From Pyrenula massariospora (lineage: Eukaryota; Ascomycota; Eurotiomycetes; Pyrenulales; Pyrenulaceae), in assembly GCA_021030905.1 (NCBI GenBank), contig JAGFMI010000006.1, forward strand, positions 2,170,001-2,234,000: DNA of 64,000 bases, read 5' to 3'. The number at the start of each line of letters is the position of its first letter. Within the stretch, counting starts at the first letter, position 1. Both the position numbers and the translations under genes were made by a program. The notes below the pieces were generated by a model, which made no database searches, was not told the DNA's origin, and saw only the letters and a program-made list of their open reading frames with translations. This document shows positions 1 to 11,463 of the stretch, piece by piece.

Positions 1-1158
1 CGATGGCAAAGCTGCTAGAGCACTTACTTCGGCCTACAATCTTCCAGAGGAGCGGGATTGAGGGAAACTCTGTTCGATGGCGATTTTGTATTACTGACTT
101 ATTTGCGACTTGCAAGGCGTTGCGGGCTTTATCTGCCAGGTTAGGCAGCGGCTTCTCGCATGCATGGAGATACCGCGGGTAAGGGCCCGTGGGAAAATGG
201 TCCTGATTTTCTGGATAGGATGAGAAAGAAGCATCCTGAACCACTCACACGTGTGATCTGAATTGTGAAATGGGATAAATGAAAAAAACCCTTGTAGCCT
301 GGCAAAGGATTCAATTCGAAGGTTTCATCGAAGGACTTTCATGGCAAGTTTTAATGGGTACGAGTCCTTCGTAGCGTATTTTTGCAGGCCATTATGACCG
401 TAGAATATGGCGAGGCTCATTCCGGTGCCTATGCTGTGCGGTGTTGGGCTGTGAGACGGTCGGCTGTGCAGGCGTATGAGATGACGAGATAGAGGCCGAG
501 GGATGGACGTTGCCAACGAGGCTGCGGCGAAGCGTCACTGTGAAGCAGATGCGCAGAGATCTAATGATGCCAATCGTACAAGAGGCCATTCGGATCCTGT
601 GGTGATGTCGCGTCAGGGTGGAGGTTCGGAGCGATCTTCGACTGCACTCAGCCGGCGGCACTGCCATTGGATCGTCTAAAGATCGTTCGGATTCCTCGCC
701 CAGCCGACGACGTTGTAGGGCACAAGCACGTCGGTCCCTCTTCAACCTCACCTCAACCACCTCTCAACCCCGATACTCTCTTTAACCCCCAACCACGCTC
801 TGTAATCCCCCGTTCTTCGCGTGCTCGACACGCTGCCTGGACTCTCCCGGTCGAGCACCATGTTTCTCTCGCAACGTCGATGATCCGCTCTTGCCCGGCA
901 CCTGAGACGTGGATCAAATTTCGCTGCTCTCGACCACGACCTGCCCACGCCTCTTCATCCCCGGAACAATTATTGTATATGGTCTCCGGTTATCTGAGCA
1001 TTATAGGACCCCACTACAGCACGATCGAACTCTCAACATCGCGACCCATGAAAAATACTCCTCGAACACGCTATCCCCACCTCCTAGGCAGGAACAACTC
1101 CGGTGTTCTGCTATTCGTCTCTGGGAACGAAATTTGAAGCACACTAGCTATACCGGCC
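1..1158. other. Upstream region and probable leader of the LAMMER kinase gene
   Basis: No open frame here has coding character. The reading frames on both strands are short, low in complexity and mutually overlapping. Roughly 700-1158 is pyrimidine-rich and runs straight into the kinase ATG, so it probably holds promoter and 5' leader with small upstream ORFs. Nothing is recognised in 1-700. Confidence 0.5.
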
Positions 1159-3376
1159 ATGTCGACTCCATCCACGGCCACTACAACTCTGCCTGCTCAT
1201 CATTCGCAGTATGGTTACTCAAGCCATAACCCATATACCGCCAGCACTTCCTCGTACCCTGCCAACAATAGTGTGCCGACGCCGCGTCTAGCCAACTCTT
1301 ATCACGCTTTCCCCCCTAATAACAGCATATCCTCATATTCTCGTCCGCAGAATTCACCTCAGTCGTCAAAGCAGCCTTCACATCCCTCGGTAGCTACGTC
1401 ACAGTCGGCCTCGGGGATGGAACGAAGGGGTCAGAAAAGACAACCAGACTGGGATGAGTTCTACAAAAATGGCGTGCCAAAGGAGGTGATCGTTATTCAC
1501 GATGACACCCCTCCAGCCGAAGCTCCTTCACGATCTGCTCGATCGAAAGCAACCAGAGCATCTGGAGCTCCACAACAAGCCGGCACGAAGAAAAGGAAGA
1601 TTGATCAGGCATACGACACATCCTACCATGATAGACCATCGTATTCCGTGAACCCTCCACAATATGGGGATTCGTCGAATCCGTCCATTTCAACGGATCG
1701 GACAACCTCACTTCATACGACTGCACCCACATCAATGGGCTCCTATGGCAGTAGTAACGCTAGCAACTCGTACGAAGATCTGAGTGTTGGGCAGAAGAGG
1801 AAGCGGGCGCCACAAAAAGAGACCCGTCTCCAAGCAAAAAGAAAGCAACAAGAAACGAATGATGCTTTTGCGAATTATATCCCACCACCGAAGCCACCCC
1901 TCAAGGCCAACGATGTGCATGTACCTGTGGTGAACGATGTTTGTCACTTCTTGGGAGACTTTTTGCGTTGCGCTAATTAAATGACAGTATCAATACAAGC
2001 ACCAGAAAATTGACGACGAAGACGGTCACTATATTGTCGCTCCGGAGACGGACTTGACAGAGAGATGTAAGTGTTAGCTAAAAATTTCGGTGCCTAATTG
2101 CACTGACGACATCTCTAGACTCTATCATCAGACTTCTTGGACAAGGCACGTTTGGAAAGGTTGTCGAGGCCTACGATAAAAGGAAGAAGACAAAGTGTGC
2201 TGTCAAGATAATCCGCTCTGTCCAAAAGTACCGAGATGCTTCACGAATCGAATTGAGGGTTCTCTCAACACTATCATTGAACGATAAGACAAATCGCAAC
2301 AAATGTATACATCTCCGAGATTCCTTTGATTTCAGAAACCACATTTGCATCGTCACCGATCTTCTCGGCCAGAGCGTTTTCGACTTCTTGAAGACAAATT
2401 CCTTCGTGCCGTTTCCCAGCAGTCAAATACAAAACTTTGCGCGACAGCTCTTCACTAGCGTGGCCTGTGAGTACATTGATTCGTTTGACCTTTTGATAGC
2501 TTACATCTTGAAGTTTTACACGATCTTAATCTGATCCATACCGACCTGAAACCTGAAAACATCCTACTCGTAAACAGCCAATATCAGACATTCACGTACA
2601 ATCGGAATATTCCCTCATCCTCCCTCACTACCTCAAGGACCGCTCGACAGCGAAGAGTTCTCCTCGATAGCGAGATTCGGTTGATTGATTTCGGCTCTGC
2701 CACCTTTGAGGACGAATATCACTCTTCGGTCGTATCCACAAGACACTATCGTGCGCCTGAGATCATCTTGCAGCTTGGCTGGAGCTTTCCGTGCGACATA
2801 TGGAGTATAGGATGCATTATCGTTGAATTTTTCACAGGAGATGCTCTATTCCAGACTCATGACAACCTAGAGCATCTGGCTATGATGGAACCGGTCTGCA
2901 ACAGCAAGATTGACCCTAAACTCGTCAGACAGGTCTGCTCTGGGGGGCGTGGGAACAGTGTTAATGCTGCCTCAAAGTAAGTTGCGCTTGTGTCTTGATG
3001 GTAGGGATACTAACGAAGATTCTAGATTCTTCATCAAGAATAAGCTCGATTACCCCAACAAAGAGACAAGTCGTGCTTCTAAGAAATACGTCAATGCCAT
3101 GAAGCATTTGCATGTAAGTTTAATTCTTGGAATTGAAACTACAGCTGCTCACACTCATAGGACTTTATCCCTTCAAATACGTCATTCAATAAGCAGCTGC
3201 TCGACCTCCTTCGGAAAATTTTTGTCTACGACCCAAAGAATCGCATTACGGCCAAGCAAGCGTTACAACATCCTTGGTTCAAGGAGTCTATTGTGGACGA
3301 TGGCACCGAAGCTATCAAAATCCGAGATAGGCGAGAGGAAGAGGAGAGATCTAGAAAGAGACTTAAGGAAGCCTGA
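1159..3376 (+). CDS. lkh1: LAMMER-type dual-specificity protein kinase (Lkh1/Kns1/CLK family)
   Basis: Six exons: 1159-1938, 1988-2066, 2119-2466, 2514-2976, 3026-3113 and 3161-3376, giving 657 residues. The first ~260 residues are a disordered Ser/Pro/Tyr-rich tail with basic patches (KKRKID, QKRKRAP) that could act as nuclear signals. The kinase domain follows: glycine loop [13 protein letters not shown]-type CAVKII, catalytic loop [15 protein letters not shown], and RHYRAPEI. The family signature EHLAMM is present, here as [15 protein letters not shown] kinases phosphorylate SR-type splicing factors and, in fungi, affect stress response, cell cycle and development. The intron at 2977-3025 has a textbook TACTAAC branch site. 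The C-terminus ends in a basic/acidic helix after the HPWF motif, as usual in this family. The long N-tail is typical of filamentous fungi and poorly conserved. Family call is firm; targets are inferred. Confidence 0.95.
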
Positions 3377-4230
3377 ACGTCGCGCGCCAAACCGGCCGCT
3401 TAACTCACCTGTATAGGTCCTGCGTGATGATACGTCACCCCCTGTCGTGCCGACCCATCTATTTTTCCTTGCTGACCGGAATCGAATATCGCGGTCGAGC
3501 GTGAAGTGATGAATACTGCTGTGATGACTTAGCTGAACTGTATGCTGGCGATGCAAAGAGGAGACAAATGGCTGTCAGGACCAGAAGAGACGCAGAAATG
3601 GACTCTTAAATGAGAAGTCCACGACTAAAGTGTTTGACAGTAAAAAATGATCTTGCATTTCCTGCGCGGATTACGGAGTGGTGGTTGACGGGCCTGTTAC
3701 ATTTGGAACATAGTACTTGGCAGTGGTTTATCTACACTCAGTATAGGGCCAAGAAGCGTAGTGTCAATGCGAAGAAATGAGCCACTCTACCAAGGGATTG
3801 CGAATTCGATGTCATTCGGCGGAATTAAGATGCTGTGGGTTCTTGAAACCCCCGTACCGTCTAGGTTCTCTCATTACTGGCAATCGAAATTCCACAGATT
3901 AAGAAATTCTCATCTTGATTCACAGTCCAGGGCGATTGCTTCCTGCTGGCTCCTGAATAAATGGGGCTGCAAGGTACTGGGGCTGCTACAATGCTCGGTG
4001 GACTTGAAAGGGTTTGATATGCCTGTCGACTTGGATGTCTTCACATCCCTTTGTAGCTCCTGCGGACTGAGACACCACTGAAAAATTCTCCGACGCCGCC
4101 TGCTTTGAAGTTGCACTTGGAGTCCTTGCCGCAGAAGACGAGTCTTCGATCGCTTATCTAAGAAGCTTTCACAGATCACTCTTGGTGGAGGACTTCACAT
4201 TGCCGCCACCGATGATGCGTTCCCTGCAGC
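3377..4230. other. Convergent 3' intergenic region
   Basis: This lies between the kinase stop and the stop of the minus-strand sideroflexin gene, so it should hold both 3' ends. Small frames occur on both strands (for example around 3761-4081 and 3910-4179), but their composition is not protein-like and no splice partners are seen. Confidence 0.5.
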
Positions 4231-5460
4231 TCAAATCCCTCGATTAAACTCAACCATTCCACCTTCGCCTCCTTTTTCCCTAAACTCCGGCTCCAGGCTG
4301 GATGCACCCACGGCCTGTCTCTGCGGAAATGCCGCCAGCGCAAGCGGCAAGGCGAAGAGGCTCGTTGTAAGGATCAAACCCAGATTGACTGGTAACACCA
4401 TACGCGGCCGCTGTTTCAGCCAGTTCTGCTTCTGCAGCTGCACGAGTATCAGAGGCGGAATGGCCATGACAGGCGTAGCATTCAGGACACGACTGACGGC
4501 TGTCTCTCCAACGGCGAGGGTGGCTGCTTTCTTGCTCTTACCTAAGCTTTCGACCGGCTGGTTGGATTTCTCGCGTGCTGCTTTTTCAGATTCAGAGAGG
4601 ACAGGGTAGACGTCGATGCCTCGCCTGATCTCCTCTCCGCGCATGAGAAAAACGTTGAGGGCTCCAGCGCTAGCGACGGCTGCGAAGGGGACGAGGCGGC
4701 CGAGGATGGTACGGGCATTTGGGGACAAGCGCCTTAGACGCGGGACGAGGGAATTAAGGCCGACCGCGACGGAACAAGAGGCAGAGACGGCAACGACGTA
4801 GGACTTGGCCATTGTGGCCGTGGAAAGAGGTGTAGATTTGTTGGCATTTGAAGAATTGATGGCAACATTGAGGGATTGATTGGTGATTTGCCAAAGGATT
4901 GTCCCTGTCGTCTGTGGAATTTTTAGATAAAGCTTGATAGCGGGTTTTGAAGGAAGCGAACCTGGAGTCCCGGCGTGAGCATACCAGCAGTGACGACAAG
5001 ATTCGAGAGGACGAAGCAGGACATGCGGAAGGGCAAGAAGACAGGCTGCCCGGTATCTTCATAGTCTCAGCACCAATGCTTGTTTTCAAAAGAAAGATCT
5101 TCGAACCGGGATGTAATGTGGAATCAACAATCTTCTTGGCCTGCCATATCTCTGGAGTCATGCTCTTTACCTGTCCCCGCTTATAAGACGACACAAGCTT
5201 TTTCGCATTCTCTAGTCCGGAGGAGGACACGATGAGGGTTCTGAAAAGATTTAGCATACGTGGATTTTCCTGATGGAAATCGTATGGAGTTCGCGAGGTT
5301 TACCTACCACACCCACGGGCGAGGCGGCTCCTACATCTCCCATGCGTGTTCCTCACCTAGGATCTGAAATGTCTGCTGAGTGTCTTACCCGGCCCCAGTA
5401 GGTATTAAGGTTGTACTGCGAAGCTGGAGGCTCCCGGCTTCCAGGAAGTGAGGCTGACAT
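4231..5460 (-). CDS. FSF1: Sideroflexin, mitochondrial inner-membrane amino-acid carrier
   Basis: Four exons on the minus strand: 5460-5357, 5240-5107, 5056-4962 and 4911-4231, giving 337 residues, the normal sideroflexin length. The start MSASLPGSREPPASQYN leads to the conserved N-terminal block (LIVSSSGLENAKKL, WQAKKIVDSTLHPDTG). The HPDTG motif is split by intron 2. Then come the INSSNANKS segment, hydrophobic spans around AVSASCSVAVGLN and LVPFAAVASAGALNVFLMRG, and GIDVYPV. Sideroflexins are multi-pass inner-membrane proteins. Animal SFXN1 carries serine into mitochondria for one-carbon metabolism, and yeast Fsf1 is the fungal counterpart. Every intron is under 120 bp. The 5' end faces the tRNA-bearing spacer. 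Confidence 0.95.
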
Positions 5461-6322
5461 GGCTAGTATTTATCGTCGTCATACATAAGCCAGCCAAAGA
5501 TTCAATAGAAGTCCGCTCTGCGCGAATATGTGGTTTGGAGCATTATCAGAAGTCTTGCACGCTGCGAGCTCCCCAAAAGTTTGACCGGCGACGGTGTGGC
5601 CGGAGATAAGAGAGATCTCGCGGACTTAGTCACGCGTCGTGCTGCCGGTGATCCTCGAATGCTTTTGGTCGTGGTTGATTATGAGGGTAGACCTCAAGTG
5701 AAGACATTCACGGAAACACCTGCTAAGAAAAACACATTTACACGAAACCTCCCACAGCGCCTGAAAAGGCTTTAGGCTTTGGCTGGAGATTATACCCTTC
5801 ATAGCCGCAGCAAAGGACTTATTCAGGTCCAAAACAGGAACCAGTCAGAGACATCCTCTGCCTCCAGGAGGTTTTGATGCGACTTAATTTCAGTCCCTAA
5901 ATTCCAAAAATTTACTCTCGCATGGAGAGAATATTCCAGATGGACGACCTTACTGCGATTCGAACGCAGAATCTCTGGTGATTTCCGCGACCGAAAACCA
6001 GCGCCTTAACCATTAGGCCATAAGGCCAGGAGAGAATCTTGAGTACAAAAATCTTTGTAAAATATAATAATCTACAAATTGCAGGGAAACTCTGTTGCAC
6101 TTTCTATTCTCATGTCAGCAAAGATATCTAGAAGTCACCTCCTAAAGAATACAGAGTCTACGCTGATAGATTCAGGGTCTTTAATTCTAAGTCTTGATTA
6201 CAAGGTCGATTTCAAGCCGATATACGTACTACATTTGGATGTGCCACCGAGACTTGATGCTTTATTCTATTCTGATCCATAGAACCCAAACAGAAGCTCA
6301 ATCGTTCCAGAAAAGTACCTGC
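5461..6322. other. Intergenic spacer carrying a tRNA gene
   Basis: Apart from the tRNA at 5945-6027 no gene is recognised. The frame at 5530-5775 (+) has no conserved features. The half towards 6322 is AT-rich and should contain the 3' end of the hydrolase gene that terminates at 6323. Confidence 0.5.
5945..6027 (-). tRNA. tRNA-Arg (anticodon TCG) with a 10-nt intron
   Basis: Read on the minus strand, the 7-bp acceptor stem GGCCTTA pairs with TAAGGTC (one G-U). The D-arm GCC..GGC encloses a GG-containing loop. The anticodon stem CTGGT pairs with ACCAG, and the T-arm CTGCG/CGCAG encloses TTCGAAT. The anticodon loop is 17 nt. Removing 10 nt after position 37, the canonical nuclear tRNA intron site, leaves a 7-nt loop with anticodon TCG, which decodes CGA. 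The mature length is 73 nt. The internal promoters are visible as an A-box (TGGCCTAATGG) and a B-box around GTTCGAATC. The nearest T-run on the transcribed side is about 35 nt downstream (5906-5910), rather distant for a Pol III terminator. Confidence 0.93.
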
Positions 6323-9011
6323 TCAGCTTACAGGATCCTGACCCAGTCCGATACCCCTCCTACGGCCTTCTATCACTGCTGTCAAACACGCCCCAACGCC
6401 TTCAAGATCACCAAGTAAACCGACATGACCTCGGTCGCTTTTCACAAGCCCATTATTCACGACCTTATACCCTTCGGGAAGCATAGCAGCTCGGGCCAAC
6501 ACGACACCATCTCCTGTTCCGAAGGCCAGGCTGTCGTATGCATCTGATCGCTTGATAGCTGCCCTACTGGCTACCTTTGCGCCATAGACAGTAGGCAGGG
6601 TCTTGCCGTATAATACTGCAGCGGGAGGATAACAGTTTGAGCGCTGAAGGTCGTCTTTAAAATGGAGCTCTTGCTTGAACTTCAGTACTTCGTCAAGAGT
6701 ACGACTGAGGTATTCCATCGCGGCTGGTCGAGGTATCGTACACGTTGTAGCAATATTATTCATAGAGGAAGACTGGGCCTTATCATTCATGGAAGGCTCT
6801 AGAGTCTCCTGAGCAGGATCAAGGGCATCCACTCTTTTGGAAATATCATCTTTTGCTGTCTGTGCAGCGTCTGCAGCTCTCGTACCTGGACGAGAAGTGT
6901 CGTCAGACAAGGGTTCACCAAAGAATAGCCACGAGCTCCTTCTGACTGGGTTTGGGAGCGACGAGATACTGTTGGACATGACGCTGGAAAAGGTTTCCAT
7001 GAGACTTCTGCTCCTCTCAGGGCCGCAGTCAAGAGGTGAACTAATACAGGGGGATAATCGATATTCATCCCAGGTCTTAGGGTCGAAGAAGTCAACGTCG
7101 TATCGTTCCCCCGTTTCTTTGTTGAAGAAGCAGCGGCCGGTTTCAGGTAATAGAGCGAAGGTCGTGCGCATCGTGAAATTGACTTGTGCCGTAAGGACTC
7201 GGGATGACAAGAGAACTGCGTCGCCGTAACGTAGCGGGCCCTAAAATACAAATTAGTCAATCGCGTTTCGAGGCGCAACATAGATCTGTGAATCGTACTA
7301 AGATATTTACGCAGTGCTGGGGTACCCCCGCATAGATGACCCCAGCAAAGAGTTCAGGTCGCAGGTTGACAGCATGTCTCGTAATAAGTCCTCCGAGACT
7401 GTGTGCAATGATTGTCGCGCCCTTTCTTCTATCACCCTCCCCTGGCTGGTTGGCTTTTAACTTCTGTAAAAACTCTATGAGCCTGCGGCTGAGGAGGTGT
7501 GGGCTCAAGCGCCAATCATATCCGTAGTCGTGGACTCTTAATTTTCCGCTTTGGGCATTGCGGCATTTGCGTAGCTTTCTGAGCAGTCTACGGCATATGT
7601 CGACAGGTCCAATATGCGACAAACAGCCAGAAGGGATAATGCTTTCCTCCATCATGTCTTCGTCTTCGGCAGTAAGACCAACCTCCAAGTCAACTCGACG
7701 GATATTAAGCCCTACTTTGATAGGAACCCAGAGCTGTCGTTGAGGAGGTTTGGCAGAGCGCAAGATGGAGCCTCTATATCCGCCTAAGACGACAATGTCA
7801 CCGTCTAGTCGCGACAATGCATCGGCCAGAATTGGATGACGGCTCGTCTTGGCTGTAGCTCTTGTCGCGGTTTGATCAGTTTCAATTACATACGGCCGAG
7901 AATTGCGTTCAGGTTCACGGCTTATGGTATTATTCCGCATTGATGCCTCTCGAGATATTCCGTTCAATTTTTGCCCTGGAAACATCTCGTCCTTTTGCGG
8001 TGCAGCTGTAATGAGTTGACCTAAGTTCATGTTTGGCAATTTTGGCATCTTGAAGCTCGCGTCTTGCCAGGTGTCACGGATCGCTTTCATGCGACTATTG
8101 ACCTGCTCCTGGACATGATCCCACTGATGTCCACTTTCTGTAGTTGAGGTAGATATTTGTCTCTTTAGGAAGAGAGAGCTGTCGGAGGTTACACGTCGCG
8201 GGCCTTGCGGTCGTTGAGGTCCGGGATGGCTCAAATGCGGTCTACGGTCCTCAGAAGGTGGCTGTAGGCTGGCGGGTGGTTCATTAAGACTCGTTTTAGT
8301 GTCATAGATTCTCGTCTTACTACCTGTTGGTGTGACTCCGTCCGATAGGCTATCTTCGTTGGAAATCTTTTCCGAAACAATCTCCTTTGATAAGGATGGG
8401 ATTGCCTTGGATGGAGTAGCAGTGAATTTCGTGACGGCAGAGAAATCTGGGAGCAGTCGTCGTAGTCCCTCAGCGAATATTGCAGACCCACTGGAAGCCC
8501 GCTTCCGAGATGTGGCAAGAGAATCTCTTAGGAAAGATCGACTACTATCGGAGCGACGTTGGAGCTGTCCGGTAATGTCTGATCTCCATGGCGACGGTAG
8601 ATCATGGTTCTGCTTTACACTCGACACGGCTTCTGCATGCAGATCTGGGCTTAAGGGGTGCCGACCAAGGTGCTGCTGCTCTGAGTGATCTTGTGCAGCT
8701 TCCGTGGTGTCCAGTCCATCGGCGAAGTAGTCCCCGGATTCTTCGAGAGCCTGTATCTTCTCAGTCGCAGGAGTCTTGGCCGACTTCAGATGAGTCTGCG
8801 CTTCGCCGAGGCTGACACCGATGACATCTTCCAGTTCATCAGAGGAGGGTACTCGCGAATCATCTGTGTCTGAGGCGGCATTTTCGGAATCACTGAGTTC
8901 GGTGTTTTCCAATTCCATTGGGGAGCTAGAATATGTAAGATTCTCTGGGACTAAGGAAGACTGCGCTCTCTCTCCGCGCGGGGAACTGCTTGTCATGACC
9001 TTATTTATCAT
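6323..9011 (-). CDS. LCAT/PGAP1-like alpha/beta hydrolase with long disordered N-terminus
   Basis: Two exons, 9011-7299 and 7240-6323, give 876 residues. The donor GTACGA after VNIL restores the conserved ...VPQHCVNIL-GPLRYGD... join. The first ~390 residues are Ser/Pro/acidic and disordered. The hydrolase domain begins near HPILADALSRLDGDIVVLGGYRG and contains the nucleophile elbow AHSLGG (Ser about 538), a candidate acid in GTGDGVV (Asp about 815) and a candidate His in RGHVGLLGD (about 843). This is the lecithin:cholesterol acyltransferase-like fold, common in fungi as intracellular lipases or acyltransferases. No signal peptide is visible, so a cytosolic or membrane-surface role is likely, and the lipid substrate cannot be read from the sequence. 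A shorter start at 8996 (MTSSSPRG) is equally plausible. The 3' end is about 300 bp from the tRNA. Confidence 0.88.
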
Positions 9012-10098
9012 TACATGGAGTTCTTAAAAGATTTTGTATTAGTATTGTTGAAAGGAGAGACATGATCTGAGATGTTTCATGCAATAGCTGGTAGGTGGTG
9101 AATAACACAAGTCTCGTGGGCTTGACTAGGGGTTGTGATAGAGTGCCTATCAACGCAATTCATACCATTCTTCTCAATCCAATATCAGGCCATGATTGAC
9201 GACGAGAAGTTCCAGAGGTGTCAACTTGTTTAATTCGTAGAGTGGCGGAGAGGGAGGTGAGGCTCAGCACTTTTGGACAGCCGCAGCAAGCGTCATGGTA
9301 AGAGCGGTCGACCCAAGATTTTCGTTTCCGGCCCGCGCGACGCACTCCCGTTTCGGGGAAGATTCAAAGAAGAAAAGGAACTGCGTCGATCTTTCAAGGA
9401 ATTGTTTTTCGGGCCAAAATTGGAATTTGCTTCTTGAATACGATCCTTGGGCTTGAGTTAGATGCTTGTTCATTTGTGAATATTGGAGATTCAACAGGGA
9501 CATGACTGCCTCTGATCGTGAAGGGAATGTAACGTTGGGGGAGGTAGTGTAGTGACCCAAATGATTTGTTGTGTTTTTTGCAGGTCTTTGATTATGCTTG
9601 AATCACTCGTGGAAGGATCTATTCCTCTGCGAAGCTACCGTGAGAGGGTTTCTACACACTACCCCTGCGGCGATTGAATCAGAGATTCTTTCTCTCTAGG
9701 TGGGAATTTGGTCGGTGGAAAAAAATAAAAAGAACTGCGTAATGATCTGTGAATCTTGTTTTTGGTATATTTCAACTCAAACTAATTATGATGATGAAGC
9801 AAATGCATTGCTTGTAAATAAACAGCCCATTTCCCATTGCTCATTTCAGATCCACGATGCTCCCTAAAGCCGCCTTTCCCAATGGCTATACCAATACGCC
9901 AGTACACCGAACGAATCAACCCTTGAATATAACTGTGGTTTCCAAGCAGCTTTTGATCTACCCTAACTCCTGAGCCTGCAATGATAAGATATATGCATCG
10001 AAATAATGACGTTTCAGAAAAGTCAGCAAAGGCTGGAGATTGCGGGATGGAAAATCCGTCCCGTTTTAGCATATGACGGAAGAAAGTAAAGAGGATGA
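9012..10098. other. Intergenic region between two minus-strand genes
   Basis: This is the promoter side of the hydrolase gene and the 3' side of the zinc-ribbon-like gene. Minus-strand frames at 9264-9560 and 9782-10123 lack recognisable motifs. The second overlaps the 3' end of the upstream gene and could be an extra terminal exon, since a good donor (GTAGGT) occurs about 30 bp before the stop at 10099. I could not find a convincing acceptor. Confidence 0.4.
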
Positions 10099-11463
10099 TT
10101 AGGTCTGCGTTTCGGTAGCCCATTCACCTACTCGTTGGAAATCTTCTGGGCTTGCTGGACTTTGACGCCTAGGGAGCTGGGTTGGCGTAAGGTCCCCGTC
10201 TTCCTCGGCAGCCTCGCTATCACGACCAGGAAGGTCGAGATTTGTCTGCAAATGTGGCGTAGTTCGGCAAAGGGGAGCATGTGGGTTGATTGTGGTATGT
10301 AAGTCTGTTGAGGAAGCAGAGCTGCCAAAGCTTAGCCCCGGGGTGTCTGTGGTTAGATCCTCATGGGGGAACTCGGATAATAGATGTGTGGGACTTGTGG
10401 TTCCAACTGTAAGCTCTGAGGACCTGGATTGAGAAGTGCTAACCAAAGCTTGAGACCCGACAACCTCAATGGAAGATGGTAGGGAAGCTGATGTCTCCTG
10501 TGGAGGCAGAGACGTCTCAGAGCCTATCAAAAACTCTGGGATGACTCCGTATGTGGTTGACGGTTGTTCAAGACTCGTCTGAGCACTTTCCCGAGATGTT
10601 CGATGAGTATCAACAAGATTGGACGTGGGCAGATGGTCAAGCGAAGCTGGGATAGATGGTGGATGCCAGGGACACTGACAGCTAAGATGTTGCGGCTGAG
10701 AGAGTGCGGCTTTGGCCGTACGAAAGCGACGTTTGATGATCTTTGGATCTTCGAATGACGGACGCCTCGGCATGGATGCTGGCTCAGACGTCAATGGTCT
10801 CTCGGTGACAACGGGAGCAGTTTGTGGCCGTTGGGGTTCTGACGGATGACTAGGACCAGCAAGAAGACCCTGTTGGCGTTCCCCACCTTCGGTACGTTTA
10901 GAAAAGAAGCGCTGCTTTTTGAAAGAACGTAGTGCACGCCCCAGCACGTTCTTCGCTCTTTCAAGAGAAATTGGCGACGTCACATCTGCCTTGCGCTTCT
11001 TTCCAACAGGGGTTGGTAATGGAGTAGGAGTGTCGATCTGGATATTCGGTGGATGGTTTGTGAGATGTTCCGGTTCTGCAGCATTACTGCCTGAGCGCCT
11101 CTGTCTTATGTCATAGAGGTCGTCTTCAGGAGTATCAGGAGGAGAGTGAGGTGTAAGAGCAGTACTGTTCCGCGGCGTGGATAATGCTGGTCTCGTTGAA
11201 GGTGATTGCGCAACAACACTAGATGGGGGAATGGTCTCCTGGGATAGGATGGTGTCCTGGGTAGAGGCACGGCCCAAACGGCAATGGAGTCGGCCACATA
11301 TCGGACACAGGACATCAACTTTGTCGTCGGGGCCGGTTGGTACGATGACATCGACATGGTTGAACAAGTGGTGACATTGTGGACAAGTGGCGTGAAACGG
11401 AACCGTCGAGGATTTCCTGTCGTTTTCAGAGTATGGAGAGATTGGTGAGAGCGGCTTGGCCAT
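10099..11463 (-). CDS. Fungal protein of unknown function with N-terminal CxxC-CxxC zinc-ribbon-like motif
   Basis: A single exon of 454 residues starts at MAKPLSPISPY. I prefer this ATG to one 73 codons upstream because the preceding stretch is not conserved in character. Residues 24-65 hold CPQC and CPIC pairs spaced as in a small zinc ribbon, followed by GRASTQ, a combination seen in many uncharacterised Pezizomycotina proteins. The remainder is Ser/Thr/Pro-rich and disordered, with one basic helix (AKNVLGRALRSFKKQRFF, about residues 190-215) that could contact membrane or nucleic acid. No enzyme motif is present. The exact C-terminus is uncertain because a donor-like GTAGGT lies just before the stop. 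Confidence 0.65.
   Translation of the reverse strand: MAKPLSPISPYSENDRKSSTVPFHATCPQCHHLFNHVDVIVPTGPDDKVDVLCPICGRLHCRLGRASTQDTILSQETIPPSSVVAQSPSTRPALSTPRNSTALTPHSPPDTPEDDLYDIRQRRSGSNAAEPEHLTNHPPNIQIDTPTPLPTPVGKKRKADVTSPISLERAKNVLGRALRSFKKQRFFSKRTEGGERQQGLLAGPSHPSEPQRPQTAPVVTERPLTSEPASMPRRPSFEDPKIIKRRFRTAKAALSQPQHLSCQCPWHPPSIPASLDHLPTSNLVDTHRTSRESAQTSLEQPSTTYGVIPEFLIGSETSLPPQETSASLPSSIEVVGSQALVSTSQSRSSELTVGTTSPTHLLSEFPHEDLTTDTPGLSFGSSASSTDLHTTINPHAPLCRTTPHLQTNLDLPGRDSEAAEEDGDLTPTQLPRRQSPASPEDFQRVGEWATETQT

Noticed and set aside
667-1229. Plus-strand frames of 156 and 106 codons upstream of the kinase
   Set aside because: Low-complexity Pro/Ser/Arg-rich translations overlapping in two frames and the kinase start; better explained as leader sequence.
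6323-9011. Plus-strand frames within the hydrolase gene
   Set aside because: All are antisense to the well-supported alpha/beta hydrolase exons.
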